From: Weeksellaceae bacterium
GTDB lineage: Bacteria > Bacteroidota > Bacteroidia > Flavobacteriales > Weeksellaceae
Length of the DNA: 6,856 nt
Direction: 5' to 3'
Assembly (NCBI GenBank): GCA_022701475.1
Contig: JAKOOI010000042.1
Location: 1-6,856 of the forward strand
In this document: positions 1 through 6,237 of the stretch, in pieces
How the letters are laid out: every line of letters begins with the position of its first letter
Position numbering within the stretch: the first letter of the stretch is position 1
Position numbers and translations under genes: made by a program
Notes under the pieces: model-generated
What the model saw: only the letters and a program-made list of their open reading frames with translations
The model's database searches: none
What the model was told of the DNA's origin: nothing

Positions 1-630
1 GTATATGAACCAACACAGATCGGAACTGCCAATAACTGGAAAACCATCACCGCGGGAGGCAACCATACATTAGCCATAAAAACCAACGGGACATTATGGG
101 CGTGGGGAAGCAACAATTTCGGGCTGCTGGGAGACGGAACCACTACCATAAGAAAGACCCCGGTCCAGATCGGTACCGCCATGAACTGGAAAGCCATAGC
201 TGCCGGGGGATTGTTCTCCGCAGCCATCAAAACAGACGGTACCTTATGGACCTGGGGCTATAACAGTTCCGGGCAACTCGGAAGCGGAACAACCACCAAC
301 AGGAGTACGCCGGGACAGGTGGGAACGGATACCAACTGGGTAAGCATATCCAGCGGTTTCGATCATACCCTCGCAATAAAGACAGACAAAACCCTTTGGG
401 GATGGGGTAAAAATTTTTCCGGACAATTGGGGATAGGCTACATCAGCGGTTATGAAAAAAATCCTACACAAGTAGGTTCTACTGCCAGCAGTGCACAGGT
501 TGTTGCCGGAGAATATCATACCCTGGAACTTGATACCAACGGATCTTTAAGGGTCTGTGGAAGCAATGTATCCGGGCAGCTGGGTGATGATACCGATGTC
601 GATAAAAGTTCGTTTACTCCGCTTGCCTGC
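1..630 (+). repeat. RCC1 blade repeats, first propeller (last four blades)
   Basis: The codon aligned to the T of KTDG/KTNG falls at 82, 232, 382 and 535, giving periods of 150, 150 and 153 bases; the third blade carries one extra codon. The last blade lacks the usual WxWG and reads LRVCG, and it ends in a second Cys (codons 556 and 628). This marks it as the closing blade before the fibronectin module. Confidence 0.9.
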
Positions 631-2241
631 CCTTCCGGCTGTCCTTCGCCGGCACAGCTTTCCGTAACCAATATCGCAGCTGCATCAGCCACTATCAATT
701 GGACTGCACCATCACAGGCACCCGGCCAGGGTTACCTGTATTTTTACAGTACCAATCCAACGGTAGGAGGTATTGACGGAACTTCTGTTTCTACAAATGC
801 CAACTTAACCAATCTTTTGCCTGATACTACCTATTATTGGTGGGTGGCATCCCATTGCGGAGCCAGCCAGGGAAACTGGAGCCAGATGAATTCTTTCACT
901 ACCCTTCCGTCCGCTGCATCAGGCTGCTGGAAAAGTACCAGTACCAAAGGATATCATACGGTAGCCATCAGGACAGACGGTACCTTGTGGGCATGGGGCT
1001 ATAATTATTACGGACAGTTGGGAGACGGAACATTTACTGATAAAACCAGTCCCGTGCAAATCGGTACTTCCTCCAACTGGAAAAGTGTAATGACCGGAAC
1101 TCAATATTCATTAGCCATCAAGACAGACGGGACCTTATGGGCGTGGGGAAGAAATGAGAACGGACAGCTGGGTGACGGAACCACTACCAACAGAAAGGTA
1201 CCGACCCAGATCGGGACAGCTACTGACTGGCGGACTGTAAGTGCAGGGGATACCCATACCATAGCCATAAAAAACAATGGAAGTTTATGGGCCTGGGGAA
1301 GTAATAATGATAACCAGCTGGGAGTGCCTTATGTTTACAATACAAACAATCCGGTTCAGGTCGGAACTGCCAATAACTGGCAGGACATAAGTGCGGGAAA
1401 CTATCACTGCCTGGCCATCAAGACAGACGGAACCTTATGGGCCTGGGGATATAATGTATATGGACAGCTGGGAGATGAAAGTTCCATGAACAGGGATACC
1501 CCTAAAAAAATAGGGACAGCTGCGAACTGGAAAAGCATCGATGCCGGTCTTTACCATTCAGTGGCAACAAAAACGGACGGAACCTTATGGACCTGGGGAT
1601 ACAATAAATACGGGCAATTAGGCGACAATACAAAAGTAAACAAATCGGCTCCTGCACAGATCGGAACGGATATCAACTGGAATACCGTAGCGGCCGGCGA
1701 ACATCATTCTGCAGGAGTAAAAACAGACGGAACCCTATGGACATGGGGATATAATATCCAGGGGCAGCTGGGTGACGGTACCCTTATTGACAGGGATGTA
1801 CCCGTGCGTATCGGAATGGCATCCAACAGACAGAGTATTACAGCAGGCAGATACAATACATTGATCATTAATAATGACGGGATCTTATCAGGCTGCGGTT
1901 TCAACAGATTCGGCCAGATCGGAGATGCCACAATGATTACCAGAAAAATACCGGTTCCGGTAATATGCAGTACTAATCAGCTGGGAAATGATGAAATTCC
2001 CGTTTCTTCAGATCTGTTGAAAGTATATCCTAATCCGGTATCTGATAAACTGACAGTTTCATTTAACCGGAATATTACCTCCGTGATGATCTATACTATA
2101 ACAGGCCGGAAGGTAGCTGAACAGGTAATCAACGATACCAAAGGTACGATCAATGTTTCGTCGCTGATTTCGGGCGTGTATCTTATTAAGGTAAATTCAG
2201 CCGGTAATGCAGTAAAAACCGTAAAAATCATTAAAAAGTAA
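1..2241 (+). CDS. Secreted RCC1-repeat twin beta-propeller protein with FN3 module and T9SS sorting tail (5' end outside window)
   Basis: The frame is open from base 1, and the ATG at 181 lies inside an RCC1 blade, so the true start is upstream. 746 residues are visible. In order they are four RCC1 blades (about residues 1-210), one fibronectin type III module (about 215-302; NWTAP, TTYYWWV and SFTT strands), seven more RCC1 blades (309-656) and a C-terminal type IX secretion sorting domain (about 668-746; YPNP at 676, then GVYLIKV and a lysine-rich end). Each blade carries the pattern AGxxHTxAIKTDGTLWAWGxNxxGQLGDGT. The sorting domain predicts export across the outer membrane by T9SS, with release or surface attachment after tail cleavage. 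RCC1 propellers usually bind proteins; the ligand here is unknown. The second propeller has exactly seven blades, the expected closed number, so the first probably has about three more upstream. A signal peptide is expected outside the window. A terminator follows 95 bases after the stop. Family and export route are secure; the biological role is not. Confidence 0.93.
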   Translation, partial: VYEPTQIGTANNWKTITAGGNHTLAIKTNGTLWAWGSNNFGLLGDGTTTIRKTPVQIGTAMNWKAIAAGGLFSAAIKTDGTLWTWGYNSSGQLGSGTTTNRSTPGQVGTDTNWVSISSGFDHTLAIKTDKTLWGWGKNFSGQLGIGYISGYEKNPTQVGSTASSAQVVAGEYHTLELDTNGSLRVCGSNVSGQLGDDTDVDKSSFTPLACPSGCPSPAQLSVTNIAAASATINWTAPSQAPGQGYLYFYSTNPTVGGIDGTSVSTNANLTNLLPDTTYYWWVASHCGASQGNWSQMNSFTTLPSAASGCWKSTSTKGYHTVAIRTDGTLWAWGYNYYGQLGDGTFTDKTSPVQIGTSSNWKSVMTGTQYSLAIKTDGTLWAWGRNENGQLGDGTTTNRKVPTQIGTATDWRTVSAGDTHTIAIKNNGSLWAWGSNNDNQLGVPYVYNTNNPVQVGTANNWQDISAGNYHCLAIKTDGTLWAWGYNVYGQLGDESSMNRDTPKKIGTAANWKSIDAGLYHSVATKTDGTLWTWGYNKYGQLGDNTKVNKSAPAQIGTDINWNTVAAGEHHSAGVKTDGTLWTWGYNIQGQLGDGTLIDRDVPVRIGMASNRQSITAGRYNTLIINNDGILSGCGFNRFGQIGDATMITRKIPVPVICSTNQLGNDEIPVSSDLLKVYPNPVSDKLTVSFNRNITSVMIYTITGRKVAEQVINDTKGTINVSSLISGVYLIKVNSAGNAVKTVKIIKK
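925..1968 (+). repeat. RCC1 blade repeats, complete seven-blade second propeller
   Basis: The codon aligned to the T of KTDG lies at 973, 1123, 1273, 1423, 1573, 1723 and 1873. That is seven blades of exactly 150 bases (50 residues) with no insertion or deletion. Blades 1-6 have WAWG or WTWG; blade 7 has SGCG and ends VIC, repeating the closing-blade pattern of the first propeller. DNA similarity between blades is high around the KTDGTLWxWG stretch, which suggests fairly recent duplication or gene conversion. Confidence 0.92.
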
Positions 2242-2336
2242 TCTCAGAATTATAGTATTACCGGGAAATATTGAAGATACATACGATCTTTAACTAAACC
2301 GGGAACTGAATGTAAAAACACGGTTAAGTAATTCCA

Positions 2337-2370
2337 AAAAGCATGCTCTCTTAAGGGCATGCTTTTATTT
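2337..2370 (+). terminator. Intrinsic terminator after the RCC1 gene
   Basis: A stem of about 13 pairs forms between 2337-2349 and 2354-2366, with core GCATGC on both arms, one G-U pair and a CTTA loop. The 3' arm ends in TTTT followed by ATTT. The A-run on the 5' side could also let it act on the opposite strand. It separates the RCC1 gene from the kinase operon. Confidence 0.9.
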
Positions 2371-2530
2371 ATGGAGTACCGGTCAGAATTTTACTGTTTT
2401 TTTTCAGATCTGAATTTGTTGAATGACAGGATGATAAGGTAATGCCGATATACTTTTGACCGGGATGCCTGAAATAGGGTATTCCCAAAATACTTACTTT
2501 TGTCATAAAACTATAATTCCTTTGTCTTTT
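2371..2530 (+). promoter_or_regulatory. Promoter region of the kinase-regulator operon
   Basis: Two exact matches to the Bacteroidota -7 element TAnnTTTG occur as TACTTTTG, at 2451-2458 and 2495-2502, 44 bases apart. The second would start transcription near 2508 and leave a leader of about 20 bases before the ATG at 2531, which is a normal arrangement. Neither has a TTG at the expected -33 distance, so strength and use are uncertain. A palindrome TCAGATCTGA lies at 2404-2413 beside a run of eight T. No Shine-Dalgarno site is visible before the ATG. Confidence 0.5.
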
Positions 2531-4483
2531 ATGGCTCAAATTAAACAATTTACGGTACTTGTATTTCTGTTCCTTATCTCCGGCAATCTTTATGCACAGA
2601 ACAAGGTTATTGATTCGCTGAAAAGAGTGCTGCTTGATCCAAAGCTTCACGATACCACCAGGCTGGCAAAAATGTCTGATTTCGTAGATCAGTCCATTTC
2701 TGGTACTGCTGACGCAGAAATATTTAATGAAATGATGGGTAGGATTGCTTCTGAAAGTCTCAGGAAAGCCAATACCCAGGATCTCCGTACAAAATATACC
2801 AAATACCTGGCGGCTCATTATTCCAATAAAGCAGGAACTTACCAGATGAAAAGAGATATTCCGAAAGCATTGTCATATCTCGACAAGAGCATTTTTCTGT
2901 TCAGAAAAGTAAATGCTACGGATGAAATGAATTATGCCATTGTCAATAAGGGAATTGTCTATTCTCAGATCAATGAGAAGCAGAAGGCGATACAATGCCT
3001 GTTTACGGCCCTGAAATACTTTGAAGAGAAACCTCAGGAAAGGCAGGACGGTATCTCTTATGTGAATGCAACACTGGCAACGATATATTCTGACCAGAAA
3101 ATGTATGAAAAGGCCATTGTCTATTCAGCCAGAACCATTAATTATCTGAGTTCCGTAAAAAACCCGACCGGCGATCAGGAGATACAGCTCAGTGAAGCCT
3201 ATATCAATTGCGGTACCTATTATCTTAATCTGAAGAAATACGAAAAAGCGCTCAGTAACCTGAATAAGGCGTTGGCAATCTTTAAAAGAGGAGGAAACAC
3301 CTCAGGTGAAAGCATCTGTCTGAATAAGATTGCACAGGTGAAAATGGAAGAGGGAAAGTTGCAGGAAGCAGAAGGACTTTTGCAGGAAGCCCTGAAAAGC
3401 GATCAGGGTGAGACATCAACCGCGTACGCCTATATTACCCTGGGTGATCTTTTTTACCGGAAAAAAGAACTTGCAAGATCAGAATCCTTTCTCTCAAAAG
3501 GTTTTGAAATGGCAAAAGCAGTAAGGAATTTACAGCTGCAGGAAAAAGCTTCAGAATTGCTGCTGAAAGTCTCCAGGGAGAACAGGAATTTTGAAAAAGC
3601 CCTTGAAATGTATGAATTTCAGACGAAGCTGAACGATTCCGGTAAGATTGAAGCCTCTAAAAATGCACTGGCGCAGCAGCAGCTCAGGTATGATTATGAG
3701 AAAAAGCAGCTTAACCTGGAACTGAATGCTGAAAAAAGGGAAGCGGCCAAAAACAACTGGCTTATTGCCTTGTCCGGAGCCCTGCTGCTGTTACTATCCG
3801 GAGGATATTTCTACTACCGGAACAACAGGCAGAAACAGGAAATCACCGTTCTTGAAAAAGACAGGATCAGGCAGAAACTCCTGTTGTCCCAGATGAACCC
3901 GCATTTCATCTTTAACTCCATAGATAATATCCAGAGCCTGATCATCAACGGAAAAGAGCAGACGGCCGTTTCCTATCTGGACCGTTTTTCAAGATTAACC
4001 AGGCAGATCCTGGAAAACTCCGGTGAAAATTATATTTCGCTGCAAGAGGAGGTTCACATGATTGAAAATTACGTAGCCATACAGCGGCTTCTTTATAAAG
4101 ATCACTTCGATTTCACGATCGCTATGGAAAACGTAGCGGATGCCGAATCGTTTTTTATCCCTCCCATGCTGACCCAGCCGTTTATTGAAAACGCCATTAA
4201 GCACGGATTGAAGAACAAAGCCGGAAAAGGGGAAATCAAAGTTGTATTTTCCTATTCTGAGGACAGGCTTCTGTTTGAAATCTCTGATAACGGAACCGGC
4301 TTCAGCAATGAAAACAAACCTTCCGATCATAAGTCGATGGCCATGAAGATTACCCGGGAAAGGTTGCTGAATTATGCCGGCGGCCGGAATTTCGAAGTAG
4401 TATCCGAAAACAGGAGGGATGCGGCAGGGCATCCTGCGGGTGTTAAAATTACTTTTGAAATCCCTTATATTTACGAAAACTAA
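2531..4483 (+). CDS. TPR-containing sensor histidine kinase, LytS/YehU-like (His_kinase family)
   Basis: This is the sensor of a two-component pair. The ATG at 2531 is chosen because it begins directly with a signal peptide (MAQIKQF, hydrophobic core, NLYAQ; cleavage near residue 22). The in-frame ATG at 2456 would put 25 polar residues in front and overlap the likely promoter. The 650 residues comprise the signal peptide, a helical region with about six to eight TPR-like repeats (about 94-365; for example YEKALSNLNKALAIF), a coiled-coil stretch (about 375-408), one membrane helix (about 410-429) and a cytoplasmic kinase domain. The phospho-acceptor is His458 in QMNPHFIFNS, typical of the LytS-type His_kinase family. 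The ATPase domain has an N box (PFIENAIKHG, Asn554) and a DNGTGF nucleotide-binding loop from Asp586. The later glycine-rich motif reads SMAMKITRERL, with few glycines. The expected topology is periplasmic TPR sensor and cytoplasmic kinase. The signal sensed is unknown. The regulator gene follows after 6 bases. Confidence 0.93.
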   Translation: MAQIKQFTVLVFLFLISGNLYAQNKVIDSLKRVLLDPKLHDTTRLAKMSDFVDQSISGTADAEIFNEMMGRIASESLRKANTQDLRTKYTKYLAAHYSNKAGTYQMKRDIPKALSYLDKSIFLFRKVNATDEMNYAIVNKGIVYSQINEKQKAIQCLFTALKYFEEKPQERQDGISYVNATLATIYSDQKMYEKAIVYSARTINYLSSVKNPTGDQEIQLSEAYINCGTYYLNLKKYEKALSNLNKALAIFKRGGNTSGESICLNKIAQVKMEEGKLQEAEGLLQEALKSDQGETSTAYAYITLGDLFYRKKELARSESFLSKGFEMAKAVRNLQLQEKASELLLKVSRENRNFEKALEMYEFQTKLNDSGKIEASKNALAQQQLRYDYEKKQLNLELNAEKREAAKNNWLIALSGALLLLLSGGYFYYRNNRQKQEITVLEKDRIRQKLLLSQMNPHFIFNSIDNIQSLIINGKEQTAVSYLDRFSRLTRQILENSGENYISLQEEVHMIENYVAIQRLLYKDHFDFTIAMENVADAESFFIPPMLTQPFIENAIKHGLKNKAGKGEIKVVFSYSEDRLLFEISDNGTGFSNENKPSDHKSMAMKITRERLLNYAGGRNFEVVSENRRDAAGHPAGVKITFEIPYIYEN

Positions 4484-4489
4484 GCTATT

Positions 4490-5257
4490 ATGTTGAGAGC
4501 GATCGTTATTGATGACAACCAGGAGATCCGTAAGAAAAACTGTACGCTGATCAAAACCCACTGCCCGAATATCATGGTAATAGGGCAGGCAGGTTCGGTA
4601 GAATCCGGTATACAGGTGATCAGGCAATTATCACCGGACCTTGTGTTCCTGGATATCGAAATGCCCGACGGTACGGGTTTCGACCTTCTGCAGAAGTTGA
4701 GCCCGATTCATTTTAAAGTGATATTCATTACCGGATATGAAGACTTTGCCATAAAGGCTTTCCGTTTTTCAGCCATCGATTATTTATTGAAGCCCCTGAA
4801 TCCTGGCGAGCTGGCGGAAGCCGTAAAAAAAGCGGAAGAACTGATGAGCAAAGAAATTTTCGATATGAAGCTCAGCAACCTGTTTATGAACCTTGAGCGG
4901 CCCAGAAACCTGCAGAAGCTTATCTTAAAGACTGCCGACAGAATATACTCTGTTAATGTGCAGGATATCGTGAACTGTGAGTCGGATAAAAATTACACCA
5001 CGTTTCATTTTATCAATTCACCTAAACTGGTAGTTTCTACCCATCTGAAAGAGTATGAGAACCTGTTGGCACCCTTTCATTTTTTCAGAACCCATCAGTC
5101 CCATCTCATTAACATGGCTTACTTCGATCATTTCATTAAAACGGATGGCGGCAATACGATTGTCATGAAAAATAAAACCACCCTGCCGCTTTCAGTCCGT
5201 AAAAAGGAAGAATTTCTGCTTCTGCTGGATCATCTCAGCCAGAATCTCGAGTTTTAA
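4490..5257 (+). CDS. LytTR-family response regulator
   Basis: This is the partner of the preceding kinase, co-transcribed with a 6-base gap. The 255 residues form an N-terminal receiver domain (about 3-118) with the acidic pair Asp8/Asp9, phospho-acceptor Asp55 in FLDIEMPDG, Thr81 and Lys101 in the LLKPL motif, so all key receiver residues are present. A helical linker (about 119-140) leads to a LytTR DNA-binding domain (about 142-247; KLILKTADRIYSV, NCESDKNYTTF, FFRTHQSHLINMAYF, LPLSVRKKEEF). The family (LytR/AlgR type) usually binds paired short direct repeats upstream of its targets. I could not pick out a convincing site in this window, so neither autoregulation nor control of the neighbouring secreted proteins is shown. 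Length is normal and nothing appears broken. Confidence 0.95.
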   Translation: MLRAIVIDDNQEIRKKNCTLIKTHCPNIMVIGQAGSVESGIQVIRQLSPDLVFLDIEMPDGTGFDLLQKLSPIHFKVIFITGYEDFAIKAFRFSAIDYLLKPLNPGELAEAVKKAEELMSKEIFDMKLSNLFMNLERPRNLQKLILKTADRIYSVNVQDIVNCESDKNYTTFHFINSPKLVVSTHLKEYENLLAPFHFFRTHQSHLINMAYFDHFIKTDGGNTIVMKNKTTLPLSVRKKEEFLLLLDHLSQNLEF

Positions 5258-5363
5258 TCTGTTTCTACGGCACATAAGGTTTCTGCTGAACCTGTTCCCT
5301 GAAATTGGTCTGATGAAAGACTTCTCTGCCCGGGCAATACCTCTGATCAACTAAGGACGCCTG
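5258..5363. other. Intergenic, nothing convincing
   Basis: A short inverted repeat AGGTT/AACCT (5277-5281 and 5289-5293) follows the regulator gene but has no T-run, so it is not a clear terminator. All reading frames are short. The operon's transcription end is not evident here. Confidence 0.4.
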
Positions 5364-5562
5364 ATGGTACTGATTCGTAAGGATCTTACTGAAACAGCAA
5401 AAAAAAGAGGCTGGCTCAGCTACTTTAAAAACCGGGACCTGCTTTACAGCGCTCCGGAATCTCTACGGATTTCCTGCGGATCCCGACGAATTTTCATCCG
5501 TTTACTCTGGAAAAGACATTTATTTTATTTTTGAAGACAGTTTCTGTAGAGGTATCCGGTGA
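5364..5562 (+). pseudogene. Possible small gene relic with a frame break near 5460
   Basis: The ATG at 5364 opens a frame of 56 codons ending at 5534 whose first part (AKKRGWLSYFKNRDLLYSAP) reads like protein. After about 5463 the next frame reads far better (YGFPADPDEFSSVYSGKDIY and onward) to a stop at 5560-5562. Adding back one CT in the TCTCT tract near 5458-5465 would join the two halves into about 66 residues with no signal peptide. A purine-rich AAGGA lies 6 bases before the ATG. I recognise no family. The alternatives are two chance open frames or a sequencing error. Confidence 0.3.
5526..5533 (+). promoter_or_regulatory. Possible -7 promoter element before the 5596 gene
   Basis: TATTTTTG matches TAnnTTTG and would place the transcription start near 5540, about 56 bases before the ATG at 5596. 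Upstream there is CTG rather than TTG, 16 bases away (5507-5509). The local AT-richness makes a chance match likely. Confidence 0.25.
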
Positions 5563-5595
5563 GATACTCTCGTCAATGTAATAAAATAAGGACCT

Positions 5596-5822
5596 ATGAA
5601 AGTATTGACTTTGGTGTGCATGATTGTGCTGTTTATGGCAGGAAGTGTTTATGCCGGAAAGAAAGCGGCTGATACCGGTTCCCGAACACAGGCAATCCGG
5701 ACACACTGGTAACAGATAAAACACGAAGAACGGGACCGGCAAAACAGACTGCGACTGTCCGTGACAGGGATCGGCAGAAAATAAGTATCCTGTCAATCAA
5801 ATCAGGAATTACAGAAGGATAA
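5596..5822 (+). pseudogene. Small putative exported protein, probably frameshifted near 5687
   Basis: The ATG at 5596 begins a classic signal peptide: MKVLTLV, a hydrophobic core, then SVYA followed by GKKAAD, with cleavage predicted after residue 20. As written, the frame stops at 5710-5712 after 38 residues, leaving an 18-residue mature peptide. Another frame is open from 5673 to a stop at 5820-5822 and reads GNPDTLVTDKTRRTGPAKQT and onward. Removing one CA from the ACACA tract at 5686-5690 joins them smoothly as DTGSRTGNPDT, giving about 74 residues: a signal peptide plus a basic, Thr/Arg/Lys-rich, probably disordered mature part. AAGGA lies 3 bases before the ATG. I recognise no family. 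It could be a true 38-residue secreted peptide, a decayed gene or an assembly error; the smooth join favours a frameshift. Confidence 0.42.
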
Positions 5823-5845
5823 AAGCAATAAAAATTTAGGTACCT

Positions 5846-6067
5846 ATGGATGCTTTCACAACCGCAGATTTTGTTCTCCTGCTCTTTGGCATAGCCAATG
5901 CAGCCTGGGTAGCTTTACTGTACATATTATCGCTGCGTATGACAGCAGGATACAAAATTTTGAAAAAGCACAACCGGTACCTCACAGGAACCGGGCATAT
6001 GAGACAGGAAGGCCAATCATATAAAGGAGTAAAACGAAGACAAGGCAGATGGTTTATCGTTTTATGA
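5846..6067 (+). CDS. Small putative single-pass membrane protein, unknown function
   Basis: This is a 73-residue protein. It begins with a short polar stretch (MDAFTTAD), followed by a long hydrophobic segment (about residues 9-31, FVLLLFGIANAAWVALLYIL) and then a strongly basic tail (KILKKHNRY, KGVKRRQGRW). The positive-inside rule predicts a cytoplasmic C-terminus. It starts 23 bases after the preceding broken gene, and its leader AGGTACCTATG resembles that gene's AGGACCTATG, suggesting a shared small operon. A perfect hairpin begins 9 bases after its stop, as expected at a transcript end. I recognise no family. The shape recalls small membrane or toxin-like peptides, but nothing in the sequence establishes that. 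Chance open frame is the main alternative. Confidence 0.5.
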   Translation: MDAFTTADFVLLLFGIANAAWVALLYILSLRMTAGYKILKKHNRYLTGTGHMRQEGQSYKGVKRRQGRWFIVL

Positions 6068-6076
6068 TTACCGGAA

Positions 6077-6116
6077 GCGATCAACAGATCGCAGACAGAC
6101 AGATTGTCTTTATTCT
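6077..6116 (+). terminator. Tandem hairpins after the small membrane protein gene
   Basis: The first hairpin is a perfect GCGATC-AACA-GATCGC (6077-6092). Five bases later, AGACA-GAT-TGTCT (6097-6109) is followed by a T-rich TATTCT. The T-tract is weak, so this may be an inefficient terminator or an mRNA-stabilising 3' structure. The position just after the stop at 6067 supports a 3'-end role. Confidence 0.5.
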
Positions 6117-6122
6117 ATACTG

Positions 6123-6179
6123 CGGCAGGTGCTTTATTGCGCGCAGGCCCATGCGGGACAGCGAGATAAGAACCTGCCG
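6123..6179. repeat. Imperfect long hairpin / inverted repeat
   Basis: Arms CGGCAGGT (6123-6130) and ACCTGCCG (6172-6179) are perfectly complementary across 41 bases. The interior adds partial pairing (CTTTATTGCGC against GCGAGATAAG) and a small CCC-ATGC-GGG loop. The segment is more GC-rich than the sequence after it. It could be a structured RNA, a dispersed palindromic element or a relic; the window shows only one copy. Confidence 0.4.
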
Positions 6180-6210
6180 GCCGTATGAAATAAAGTGATA
6201 TATACAGGCT

Positions 6211-6237
6211 TTCGCTAACTAAAAAATTGTATTTTTG
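6211..6237 (+). promoter_or_regulatory. Promoter-like element without a clear gene
   Basis: TATTTTTG at 6230-6237 matches the Bacteroidota -7 element TAnnTTTG, with TTC at 6211-6213 in place of TTG, 16 bases upstream. Transcription would begin near 6243. The next open frames are only 15 codons (6249-6296) and 17 codons (6311-6364), and the next real gene is about 400 bases on. It may drive a small RNA, a long leader, or be left from a lost gene. Confidence 0.35.

Noticed and set aside
181..183. ATG at 181 as the start of the RCC1 gene
   Set aside because: The frame is open to base 1 and encodes another full RCC1 blade before 181; there is no signal peptide at 181.
2456..2530. Earlier in-frame ATG at 2456 for the histidine kinase
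   Set aside because: It would bury the signal peptide behind 25 polar residues and place the TACTTTTG element at 2495 inside the gene.
3995..4627. 210-codon open frame on the - strand
   Set aside because: It lies wholly opposite the kinase domain and receiver domain, whose motifs are intact; its product shows no recognisable domain.
5277..5293. Inverted repeat AGGTT/AACCT as terminator of the kinase-regulator operon
   Set aside because: Five-base stem with a seven-base loop and no T-run.
5399..5420. A8 run followed by GAGGCTGGCTCAGC as one arm of a terminator
   Set aside because: No complementary arm is present nearby, so no hairpin can be supported.
5494..5796. 100-codon open frame on the - strand
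   Set aside because: It is antisense to the 5596 signal-peptide gene and has a Cys/His/Ser-rich composition with no family resemblance.
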